A DNA stretch of 64,000 nt from Undibacterium parvum (GTDB taxonomy: Bacteria; Pseudomonadota; Gammaproteobacteria; Burkholderiales; Burkholderiaceae_D), in the NCBI RefSeq assembly GCF_003955735.1, contig NZ_CP034464.1:1736001-1800000 (forward strand). Reading direction: 5' to 3'. The first letter of the stretch is position 1; the number at the start of each line of letters is the position of its first letter. A program made the translations under genes and the position numbers. Positions 1 through 7,469 of this stretch are shown in pieces. Below the pieces are notes generated by a model. The model worked only from the letters and a program-made list of their open reading frames with translations. It ran no database searches and was not told the origin of the DNA.

Positions 1-281
1 TCTTCAAACAAGCGTAACAAGCGCCACAGGCCAGCGCGCGAACCGTATTCGTACAGACTTTCCATGCTCATGTGACGCATCTCGAAAGCCTGCGCACCGA
101 TGATTTCAGATAAAAATGTTTCGGAAGCCCGGTCGCCATGCAACACGCAGTTTTCACTGCCCTCCTCGTAATTGAGGACAAATTGCAGAGCGATTCTGGC
201 AGCACCTGGCCATTGCGCATGTGGTACATCACGGCCGTAGCCGATCAAATCACGCGGGTAATTCTGGTAGCTATCGTTCAA
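1..281 (-). CDS. puuE: Allantoinase PuuE, N-terminal part (cut by window edge)
   Basis: Reading the minus strand from a TTG at 281 gives about 93 residues, including YPRDLIGYGRD, a WPG-ARIALQFVLNYEEG stretch and SMESLYEYGSRAG. These are typical of the start of PuuE, the polysaccharide-deacetylase-fold, metal-independent allantoinase that opens allantoin to allantoate. The C-terminal two thirds lie beyond base 1. The TTG start is chosen because AGG sits 6 nt upstream and no ATG lies in frame near the family start. It is divergent from uraH across a 176-bp promoter region, which fits a shared urate-degradation unit. uraD, the step between them, is not seen and may lie to the left. Confidence 0.85.
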   Translation of the reverse strand, partial: MNDSYQNYPRDLIGYGRDVPHAQWPGAARIALQFVLNYEEGSENCVLHGDRASETFLSEIIGAQAFEMRHMSMESLYEYGSRAGLWRLLRLFE

Positions 282-457
282 TGTACACCTGCAAGAATGA
301 GGGGTTAATCTGAAATCAGCAATGATGAAGCGCTTGCTCGGCGCTAGGCTTATGACGCAGACATGATTTGTATATGTCGAATAATATAGTGATCGCTTGC
401 TGGCAGTATATGATTTGACTGATAGCTATTTTCAACACGACGATATAGGAAGAAACC

Positions 458-811
458 ATGGGTAAGCTCAGCACACACGTATTGGATATCACATTAGGAC
501 AAGCTGGAGTCGGTGTCCAGATAGAGTTGTATGCGGTCGAGGCCGGCGGCAAGCGTCTATTAAAAACCGAACTCACCAACCACGATGGGCGCTGCAATGC
601 ACCCCTGCTGGAAGGTGCCGACCTGAAGGCGGGTCTGTATGAACTGGTGTTTGCGGCAGGAGATTATTTTGATGCGCAAGGGCACACTTTACCTAGCCCC
701 AAATTTATTGACCGCGTCACCCTGGCCTTTGGGATTGCCGATGTGACGCAAAACTACCATGTACCTTTGGTGGTTTCGCCTTGGGCCTATTCAACCTATC
801 GCGGCAGTTAA
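458..811 (+). CDS. uraH: 5-hydroxyisourate hydrolase (transthyretin-like)
   Basis: The 117-residue protein has the N-terminal STHVLD motif with His7, a conserved Arg45, a C-terminal-region His101 and ends in the diagnostic YRGS tetrapeptide. These mark 5-hydroxyisourate hydrolase and separate it from vertebrate transthyretin. It hydrolyses the unstable product of urate oxidation to OHCU. No signal peptide is seen, so it is cytoplasmic. The start has a good ribosome site (AGGAAG about 6 nt before ATG). It works between PuuD (2076-3308) and PuuE. A GC hairpin (822-839) without a T-run separates it from the convergent LysR gene. Confidence 0.96.
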   Translation: MGKLSTHVLDITLGQAGVGVQIELYAVEAGGKRLLKTELTNHDGRCNAPLLEGADLKAGLYELVFAAGDYFDAQGHTLPSPKFIDRVTLAFGIADVTQNYHVPLVVSPWAYSTYRGS

Positions 812-843
812 TTTTGCGGCGCAGCGGCGCTCGCCGCTGGCCC

Positions 844-1782
844 CTACTTGACGATAATTGCTTTGGCCGCATCAGTGATTTGCTCGCGCAACCACTTATG
901 TTCGGGGGCATGATGTACCCGCTCGTGCCATAGCTGATAAAAGCGCAGCGGTGGAAATTTAACCGGCACCTCGAAGGTTTTGAGTTGCAGGTTTTTTTCG
1001 TAATAGCGCAGGTATTGCTTGCCAGTCGTCAACACCAGTTCGGTGTTGCTGAGCATATACGGCATCAGACCAAAGTAAGCCGACTCCACCACCACATTCC
1101 GGCGCAAATTTTGCCGTTCCAGAAAAGCATCGATCACTCCATGATAGCCGGACAGCATTTGCGACGGAGCCACATGCGGCAAGCTCAGATAATCTTCCAG
1201 TGTCATCTGATCGCTGGCGGTACGCTTGGCATACGGGCTGTCGGCACGCATGGCGCACACGATAGGATCTTCAAACAGTTTGGATAAGTGCAAATGTTGC
1301 GGCGGCTCATCCCAATTGGCGATCACCAGATCAAGATCACCGTCAGATAACTTGCGTATGTAATCCACCTCGGCCCCCAGGCCATGAATCACGATACGGC
1401 TCTTCGGTGATTCGCGCCGAAAACGTTCTACCACACCGGGCAAAAACTGGATATCCAGCGAATCCGGCGCGGCAATATGAAAAGTGCGACTCTCCTGCTG
1501 CGAGGCAAACGGCAGCTTACGCTCGAATAGCAATTCGGTTTCATCGAGGATACGCTTGGCAGGTTTCAACAGACTCTCACCATGCGGGGTCGCCACCATA
1601 CCGCGACCACCACGCACCAGCAGTTGATCGCCGGTCAGTTCACGCAATTTGCGTAAGGAAGCCGAAATAGAAGGCTGAGGCTGATTCAACTTGAGTGCGA
1701 CCCGCGAGACGTTTTTTTCACTCAAAAGCAGATATAGAATGCGTATCAGGTGCAAGTCTAAGTGATTGGGTAAATTGGCCAT
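844..1782 (-). CDS. LysR-family transcriptional regulator of the purine region
   Basis: The 312-residue protein has an N-terminal winged helix-turn-helix (roughly residues 9-65, with VSRVALKLNQPQPSISASLR as recognition part) followed by a LysR effector-binding domain. It is transcribed divergently from puuD, with 293 bp between the starts, the usual arrangement for a LysR regulator and its target. A purine intermediate such as urate as co-inducer is inference from position only; the effector cannot be read from the sequence. Confidence 0.9.
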   Translation of the reverse strand: MANLPNHLDLHLIRILYLLLSEKNVSRVALKLNQPQPSISASLRKLRELTGDQLLVRGGRGMVATPHGESLLKPAKRILDETELLFERKLPFASQQESRTFHIAAPDSLDIQFLPGVVERFRRESPKSRIVIHGLGAEVDYIRKLSDGDLDLVIANWDEPPQHLHLSKLFEDPIVCAMRADSPYAKRTASDQMTLEDYLSLPHVAPSQMLSGYHGVIDAFLERQNLRRNVVVESAYFGLMPYMLSNTELVLTTGKQYLRYYEKNLQLKTFEVPVKFPPLRFYQLWHERVHHAPEHKWLREQITDAAKAIIVK

Positions 1783-2009
1783 GATCTTCGCGGTATATTG
1801 AAATGTGTATTTTTAATATACGTTGATTCCAATGAAAAAAGCTACAAATACCTTTATCTTGCTTAGACTTTATAAAACTTTGCGATCTCTGGAAAAGGAG
1901 GCGCAAATTTTGCCTGCACAAATGCAAAACTAGCGGAGTCACTGCTATTGTGTAAGCGAAAGTCAATATTGCGGTCGCAGCGGAGCTGATTACAGTTCGC
2001 GACCAAATT

Positions 2010-2075
2010 GGGACTTAGTCCCTCTCGTCTGGAGAGCCCGCGGTGGCAGACGAGCTTCACATAGGAGAGATCTAG
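2010..2075 (+). promoter_or_regulatory. Structured puuD leader: palindrome plus hairpin
   Basis: Just before puuD there is a 13-bp palindrome GGGACTTAGTCCC (2010-2022). It is followed at once by a hairpin with a perfect 8-bp stem, CTCGTCTG (2024-2031) and CAGACGAG (2047-2054), with a 15-nt loop. An AGGAG-type ribosome site follows at about 2063. The palindrome could be an operator, or both could fold in the mRNA leader. No terminator is seen, so any RNA control would act on translation. The function is unknown. Confidence 0.5.
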
Positions 2076-3308
2076 ATGGAAGCTTTTTTGCCGGCATTTT
2101 TGCTTGCTTATGGCACGGAATGGCTCAATTTAATTGTGCGTTGGCTGCATCTGATTACCGGCATCGCCTGGATAGGCGCATCGTTTTATTTCGTGTGGTT
2201 AGACAACAACATCCGACCACCGAAACCCGGATCGGAATTGGCGAATAAAGGCGTCTCGGGCGAACTGTGGGCGGTGCATGGCGGCGGCTTTTACAATCCG
2301 CAAAAATACCTGGTGGCACCGAAAGAATTACCGCAAGAATTGCACTGGTTCAAGTGGGAAGCCTACTGGACCTGGATATCCGGTTTCTCGCTGCTAATTA
2401 TCGTGTATTACTTCAACGCCTCGGCCATGATGATAGACAAATCGGTGGCCGACCTGAGCACGCTGCAAGCGATCAGCATAGGTCTGGGTACGTTGATTGC
2501 TGGCTGGGCGTTCTACGACTTGCTGTGCCGCTCGCCACTGGGCAAGCGCGAAGGCTTGTTCGGCAGCGTGATGTTCTTGTTCATTGTGGCGGTGGCGTTC
2601 GTACTCTCGAAATTACTCAGCGGGCGCGCTGCCTACATCCACGTTGGTGCCATGATAGGCACTATGATGGTGGGGAATGTGCTGATGCTGATTATCCCTG
2701 GCCAGCGCAAACTAGTCGAAGCGATGCAAGCCGGAAAATCGCCGGATCCTATCCACGGCCAGAAAGCCAAACAGCGCAGCGTCCACAATAATTACTTTAC
2801 CCTGCCAGTGCTGTTCATCATGATCAGTAACCACTACGCCATGACGTATAACCACAGCTATAACTGGTTGGTGTTGGCAGGCATTATTGCCGCTGGTGTT
2901 TTGATACGTCACTTCTTTAACCTGCGCCACAAAGGCATCACGAATTGGGCTTATCCGGCAGCGGGCCTAAGTTTATTACTGGTCGTGGCGATCGCGATTG
3001 CCCCAAAACCGCCAGTAAAGCGGCTAGCGGCCGCAGCTGGCGTCACCGACGTCGGCGAATTTAGCCAAGTACAAGCGGTTATCAAGCAGCGTTGTGCCAG
3101 CTGCCATTCGGTGCAACCTAGCCAGCCTGGCTTTGCCACCGCACCGGCCGGCATCCTACTCGACACATCGGAGCAGATCCACCAGAACGCTGCCAAGCTG
3201 TATCAACAAGCGGTGGTATTAAAAGCCATGCCTATCGCTAATCTGACCGAGATCACCGAAGCCGAACGTGAGCTGATCGCCGTCTGGTATGAAGCCGGTG
3301 CAAAATAA
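2076..3308 (+). CDS. puuD: Urate hydroxylase PuuD, membrane type with C-terminal cytochrome c domain
   Basis: The 410-residue protein begins with a hydrophobic, multi-pass domain (EWLNLIVRWLHLITGIAWIGASFYF) characteristic of PuuD/DUF989, the bacterial membrane urate oxidase. After the last membrane segment (about residues 290-310) comes a small cytochrome c domain with a CASCH heme-binding site at residues 340-344 and a distal Met in LKAMPIANLT. It converts urate to 5-hydroxyisourate, passing electrons to the c-type heme rather than making peroxide as soluble uricase does. Length and domain order are normal for the family. Its product is the substrate of UraH. Confidence 0.93.
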   Translation: MEAFLPAFLLAYGTEWLNLIVRWLHLITGIAWIGASFYFVWLDNNIRPPKPGSELANKGVSGELWAVHGGGFYNPQKYLVAPKELPQELHWFKWEAYWTWISGFSLLIIVYYFNASAMMIDKSVADLSTLQAISIGLGTLIAGWAFYDLLCRSPLGKREGLFGSVMFLFIVAVAFVLSKLLSGRAAYIHVGAMIGTMMVGNVLMLIIPGQRKLVEAMQAGKSPDPIHGQKAKQRSVHNNYFTLPVLFIMISNHYAMTYNHSYNWLVLAGIIAAGVLIRHFFNLRHKGITNWAYPAAGLSLLLVVAIAIAPKPPVKRLAAAAGVTDVGEFSQVQAVIKQRCASCHSVQPSQPGFATAPAGILLDTSEQIHQNAAKLYQQAVVLKAMPIANLTEITEAERELIAVWYEAGAK

Positions 3309-3380
3309 GACGCTATTTAAAACGCGTTTCAGATACGCACTGCAGCACTAGCAATCATTTATAAAATTTTGAGGATGCAA

Positions 3381-4604
3381 ATGAATAATTATTCACAACT
3401 AGACGCCTGGATTGACGCTCATTTTGACGAGCAGGTACAGTTTTTACAGAAACTGATACAGGTGCCTACCGACACCCCACCAGGCAACAATACCCCACAT
3501 GCCGAGCGCACCGCAGAACTGCTGCAAGAGTTTGGCCTGGAGGTGGAAAAATATGCAGTACCAGAAGCCGAAGTACACGCTGCGGGTTTAGAAAGCATCA
3601 CCAATCTGCTGGTACGCCGCCACTACGGCCCGGGAAAAACCGTGCTCTTGAATGCGCACGGTGATGTGGTGCCGCCAGGTGAGGGCTGGACCAAAAAACC
3701 CTATGGTGGTGAGATAGAAAACGGGCATATCTATGGCCGTGCTAGCGCCGTGAGTAAATGTGATTTCTCTACTTTTACCTTTGCCTTGCGCGCCTTGGAA
3801 GCGGTGGCTAAACCGCAGGCCGGCAGTGTAGAACTGTTGTTCACTTACGATGAAGAATTTGGTGGCGAAGTCGGACCAGCATGGCTGCTTAAAAAAAATA
3901 TCATTAAGCCTGATCTGATGATTGCGGCCGGATTTTCGTATCAGGTCATCACCGCGCATAACGGTTGCCTGCAAATGGAAGTGACAGTACACGGTAAGAT
4001 GGCGCACGCTGCGATTCCCGATTCTGGCGTCGATGCTCTGCAAGGTGCGACCCTGATCTTGAACGCCCTGTATGCGCAAAACACTCTGTACAAAAAAATC
4101 TGCTCAGAGGTGGAAGGCATTACTCACCCGTATCTGAACGTGGGCATGATACAAGGCGGCACCAATACCAACGTGATCCCGGGCCGCGTCACGATCAAAC
4201 TCGATAGACGCATGATCCCTGAGGAAAATCCCGCCGAGGTAGAAGCCACGCTGCATCAAGTCATACAAAACGCGGCCAGCAGCATGCCGGGTATCAGCGT
4301 GGAGATCAAACGCATCTTGCTGGCCAATGCGATGCGACCATTACCAGGCAATGCACCGCTGGTGGCGGCGATACAAAAACATGGTGAGCAAGTATTTGGC
4401 GAAAAAATCCCGGCACTCGGTACCCCGCTGTACACCGATGTCAGGCTGTTTAGCGAAGTGGGTATCCCCGGCGTGATTTACGGTGCAGGCCCACGCACAG
4501 TTTTGGAATCGCACGCCAAGCGCGCCGATGAGCGATTGAATCTAGAAGATTTAAGACGTGCCACCAAGGTGATCGCCCGTAGTTTGTCAGACTTACTGGG
4601 CTAG
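3381..4604 (+). CDS. M20 family metallohydrolase in the purine cluster
   Basis: With the start at 3381 (GAGG 6 nt upstream; an in-frame ATG at 3375 lies too close to that site) the protein has 407 residues. It shows the M20 ArgE/DapE layout: HGD at 93-95, an EE pair at 158-159, an internal dimerisation domain, and a C-terminal ESHAKRADE metal-ligand region. The usual GxSDMKGG motif is replaced by GRASAVSKCDF, with Asp near 128. It lacks the features I expect of allantoate amidohydrolase, so the substrate is unknown. Its place 72 bp after puuD suggests an N-acyl or carbamoyl purine-breakdown product, by inference. Confidence 0.85.
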   Translation: MNNYSQLDAWIDAHFDEQVQFLQKLIQVPTDTPPGNNTPHAERTAELLQEFGLEVEKYAVPEAEVHAAGLESITNLLVRRHYGPGKTVLLNAHGDVVPPGEGWTKKPYGGEIENGHIYGRASAVSKCDFSTFTFALRALEAVAKPQAGSVELLFTYDEEFGGEVGPAWLLKKNIIKPDLMIAAGFSYQVITAHNGCLQMEVTVHGKMAHAAIPDSGVDALQGATLILNALYAQNTLYKKICSEVEGITHPYLNVGMIQGGTNTNVIPGRVTIKLDRRMIPEENPAEVEATLHQVIQNAASSMPGISVEIKRILLANAMRPLPGNAPLVAAIQKHGEQVFGEKIPALGTPLYTDVRLFSEVGIPGVIYGAGPRTVLESHAKRADERLNLEDLRRATKVIARSLSDLLG

Positions 4605-4649
4605 CGGAATACACCAAGCAGCTAGCTTCGGAATTTAGAAGTTCTAAAC

Positions 4650-4771
4650 GGGAACTTCTAAAAACCCGTTAATCGGGATGCAGCGCAAGGCGCAAACCGG
4701 AGCAATACGTCGGTATTGCGAGGATTTGCAACGCCGCGATGCGCCCGAGTATAGGGTTTTTAGAAGTTCCC
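4650..4771. repeat. 122-bp near-perfect palindrome with 18-bp terminal inverted repeats
   Basis: The ends are perfect inverted copies: GGGAACTTCTAAAAACCC at 4650-4667 and its complement at 4754-4771. The interior is also largely self-complementary around GCAATACGTCGGTATTGC. The short TTTAGAAGTT motif recurs in both orientations nearby (about 4633 and 4855), so the block is built of nested inverted repeats. It fills the convergent gap between the M20 gene and guaD. It carries no coding signal and resembles a REP/MITE-type intergenic palindrome. Confidence 0.8.
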
Positions 4772-4781
4772 AAACTAGCTT

Positions 4782-4841
4782 GCGCAATATCCATGCGGCT
4801 TACCAGAGCATATTGGTCTGGAGAGCGCATGGATATTGCGC
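4782..4841. repeat. Dispersed palindrome family 'NATATCCATGCG', copy a
   Basis: Perfect 16-bp arms GCGCAATATCCATGCG (4782-4797) and their complement (4826-4841) enclose a 28-nt middle. Related elements with arms GCGCATATTCCATGCG occur at 39487-39571, 43045-43105 and 45543-45603, which points to a genome-wide family of intergenic palindromes. It directly follows the 122-bp palindrome. Confidence 0.75.
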
Positions 4842-4898
4842 CTACACTTTTGAAAACTTCTAAAATCAATAAACTCGATTCAAATACAACGGCTTCGT

Positions 4899-6221
4899 TT
4901 AGGTCTGGCGCTGATGTACTAGTTGACCGGCCGCATAGGTCGCGAGAACAGTACGGTCATCGCCCAGCATGGCAAGCGCGAACAATAATTCTTCCATGCT
5001 ATTGGTGCGCGCTGTGCGTCGCGCCAATAGCGGCGTGGCTTGCGGATCGAGTACGATGAAATCGGCTTCGGCACCGGGCAAAAAATTGCCTATCGTGCCT
5101 TCCAGTTGCATGCTGCGTGCGCCGCCCAGCGTGGCCAGGTAAAACATGCGCAAAGCGGGCAGATAGCTGCCGCCCAGGCGCGCCACCTTATACGCCTCGT
5201 TCATGGTTTGCAGCATAGAAAACGAGGTTCCGCCGCCGACATCGGTGGCCAGCGACAAGGAAACTTGATGCGCGTCGGCACGCTCGAAATCGAACAAACC
5301 ACTGCCCAGGAATAAGTTAGAGGTTGGGCAAAACGAGACCGCCGACTGAGTCTCTGCCATCCGTGTTCGATCTGCATCATCGAGCCAGATGCAATGGCCA
5401 TACATGGAACGTGGGCGCAACATGCCGTAATGATCGTAGACATCCAGATAGCTGCGCGCTTCCGGATACAGGGCTTTGACCCACGCCACTTCCTCAGTGT
5501 TTTCGGCCACATGGGTTTGCAGATACACGTCTGGATAGGCGCGTGCCAACTCACCTGCCAATTGCATTTGCGCATCGCTAGAGGTAGGGGCAAAGCGCGG
5601 CGTGATCGCATACAACTGGCGACCACGTTTATGCCATTTTTTGATCAGGTTTTCGCTCTCGCGTGCGCCAGTTTCTGCACCGTCACGCAAAAATTCTGGA
5701 CAATTTCTATCCATCATGACCTTGCCTGCCACCATGCGCAGATTACGCGCTTCGCTCTCGGCGAAGAAAGCTTCGACCGATTCTGGATGCACGGTGCAAT
5801 ACACCATGGCGGTAGTGGTGCCACAGCGCAGCAATTCATCCAGAAAAAAACTGGCGACTTCTTGCGCATGCGCGGGGTCTGAAAATTTGCGTTCGGTCGG
5901 GAAAGTATAGGTCTCCAGCCAAGGCAATAAACCCGCTGCTGGCGAAGCGATCATGTCGGTTTGCGGATAGTGAATATGCGTGTCGATAAAGCCTGGCATG
6001 ATGATCTTGCCGCGATAATCTTGCACGTCAGTAGTTTGCGGCAAGCTATTTTTCAGTTGTGCGTAATCGCCAGCGGCCACTACTTTGCCGTCCTGGATGA
6101 TCAGTAAACCGTCTTCATGCCATTCATAGGCTTGCTGGTGAAACGCGGGGTCATTGCTAAAGTGCAGGACGCTAGCGCGGTAGGCTTGCACGGCGGCGCT
6201 GCTGGATTCTGTGGTGGCCAT
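4899..6221 (-). CDS. guaD: Guanine deaminase
   Basis: The 440-residue amidohydrolase-fold enzyme converts guanine to xanthine and ammonia, feeding xanthine dehydrogenase encoded just upstream. Visible motifs are GFIDTHIHYPQTDM with the zinc-binding HxH at 82/84, TPRFAPTSSD, the QTHVAEN metal/substrate segment, MYGHCIWLDD and SFCPTSNLFLGSGLF, followed by SLATDVGGG with the catalytic Asp. This set is specific for bacterial GuaD. It is cytoplasmic. It lies 150 bp after xdhC in the same direction and may be the last gene of the xdh operon, although hairpins lie between. Confidence 0.95.
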   Translation of the reverse strand: MATTESSSAAVQAYRASVLHFSNDPAFHQQAYEWHEDGLLIIQDGKVVAAGDYAQLKNSLPQTTDVQDYRGKIIMPGFIDTHIHYPQTDMIASPAAGLLPWLETYTFPTERKFSDPAHAQEVASFFLDELLRCGTTTAMVYCTVHPESVEAFFAESEARNLRMVAGKVMMDRNCPEFLRDGAETGARESENLIKKWHKRGRQLYAITPRFAPTSSDAQMQLAGELARAYPDVYLQTHVAENTEEVAWVKALYPEARSYLDVYDHYGMLRPRSMYGHCIWLDDADRTRMAETQSAVSFCPTSNLFLGSGLFDFERADAHQVSLSLATDVGGGTSFSMLQTMNEAYKVARLGGSYLPALRMFYLATLGGARSMQLEGTIGNFLPGAEADFIVLDPQATPLLARRTARTNSMEELLFALAMLGDDRTVLATYAAGQLVHQRQT

Positions 6222-6260
6222 GGTGGCGCTTCCTTCAATACAAATAATATTAATGGTGAC

Positions 6261-6321
6261 GTAGGGCGGGTGAAACCCGCGCTAATGTAGGGCAAAGCAG
6301 CGCGGCTCGCACCCGCCCTAG
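6261..6321. repeat. Imperfect inverted repeat GTAGGGCGGGTG type
   Basis: GTAGGGCGGGTGAAACCCGC near 6261 is mirrored by GGCTCGCACCCGCCCTAG ending at 6321; about 18 of 22 positions pair. It lies between xdhC and guaD and can form a long hairpin in the transcript. Repeats with this look are common between genes in proteobacteria. A role as transcript stabiliser or attenuator is inference. Confidence 0.6.
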
Positions 6322-6337
6322 AATATTCAATCCAGGT

Positions 6338-6368
6338 GCTACGGCGCATCTGCATTGCGCGCCGTAGC
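6338..6368 (-). terminator. GC-rich hairpin after xdhC
   Basis: Perfect 10-bp arms GCTACGGCGC (6338-6347) and GCGCCGTAGC (6359-6368) flank an 11-nt loop. The hairpin begins 3 nt after the xdhC stop codon. There is no T-run, so it may block 3' exonucleases or attenuate rather than act as a classical terminator. Confidence 0.5.
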
Positions 6369-6371
6369 CAG

Positions 6372-7457
6372 CTAGTGGCATTCGTCTAAGACATCCTGCC
6401 GGCTGCTAGCTCTACTCATCTGAGCAAGCGCGTCACTAAGTTCTTGCTGCTGCTCAATAGTTTCCCACACCTGTAGTAATTGTGCCGCGACAGCTACGGC
6501 GATGACTGCCGGTTGTTTGCCGCGTATGCCAGGCAGACCTATCGGGCAAACCATCTGTTCCAAACGCTGAGCCGGAATGCCGCGCTCGCGCAAGCGCCGT
6601 TCAAACTGCACGCGTTTGGTTTGTGAGCCTATCAGGCCGAACCAACTAAAATCATCACGCCGTAAAATATGTTCTGACAAATGCTGATCCAGTACGTGGC
6701 TATGCGTCAGCACCAGAAAACTCACACCTGCCGGCGCGCTGGCAATCAGCGCTTCCGGCGTATCGGTCGCTTCTATCCTGACATTGGCCGGCAATAGCGC
6801 TGGGAACAAGTCTTCCCTTTCATCGACCCAGGTCACTTGGCATGGCAAGTCGGCCAGTGCCCGCACGATGGCGCTACCAACATGACCAGCACCGAACAGC
6901 ATCAGATGCGGCTTATAGGCCAAACAGGTATCCACCAGCCAGCGCTGTCCGGCACAATCTTGTATCACCTCGCAAGCCGCTCTGTGATCCACCAGCGATA
7001 CTAACTGTGTCGTTAAATCCGGCCCGAGTAAATGCGTACCAGCAGTCTCACCTAGGGAAACAGCATTCAGCTGATCGAGACAGACAAAGCGCTGGCTATC
7101 TTGCCCCAGCCGCCAGCGCTGATTCAGGCAACTGAAATACGCCAGCGCATCCTGCTCGATACGCTCAAACGCCAGGTGCACGACCCCACCGCAGCATTGC
7201 CCCAGGCTAGGCCCGAGCGCAAAGCGCTCCAGCCTGCGTTCAGCGGCCAGTGCACCGGCCGGCAGCGCCAGCATCTCGCGCGCGATCTCGATAGCGCGCA
7301 TTTCCAAATGACCGCCGCCTATCGTATCCACGCTTTGCTGCGCGGTCACCAGCATTTTTGCGCCAGGCTCACGCGGGCCTGAGCCTAGTACCTGCGCCAC
7401 TGTCACCAGTATTTTTGGACCGCTATGCGCCAGCAAAGCATTGAGCCAAACTATCAT
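6372..7457 (-). CDS. xdhC: Xanthine dehydrogenase accessory protein XdhC
   Basis: The 361-residue protein has the XdhC/CoxI N-terminal domain (KILVTVAQVLGSGPREPGAKMLV, then a conserved GGGHLE segment) and a C-terminal Rossmann fold with LFGAGHVGSAIVRALADLP. XdhC binds the sulfurated molybdenum cofactor and inserts it into XdhB. It is last of the xdhABC set, starting 12 bp after the xdhB stop, so translational coupling is likely. It is cytoplasmic. Confidence 0.95.
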   Translation of the reverse strand: MIVWLNALLAHSGPKILVTVAQVLGSGPREPGAKMLVTAQQSVDTIGGGHLEMRAIEIAREMLALPAGALAAERRLERFALGPSLGQCCGGVVHLAFERIEQDALAYFSCLNQRWRLGQDSQRFVCLDQLNAVSLGETAGTHLLGPDLTTQLVSLVDHRAACEVIQDCAGQRWLVDTCLAYKPHLMLFGAGHVGSAIVRALADLPCQVTWVDEREDLFPALLPANVRIEATDTPEALIASAPAGVSFLVLTHSHVLDQHLSEHILRRDDFSWFGLIGSQTKRVQFERRLRERGIPAQRLEQMVCPIGLPGIRGKQPAVIAVAVAAQLLQVWETIEQQQELSDALAQMSRASSRQDVLDECH

Positions 7458-7469
7458 AGATCCACCCCA

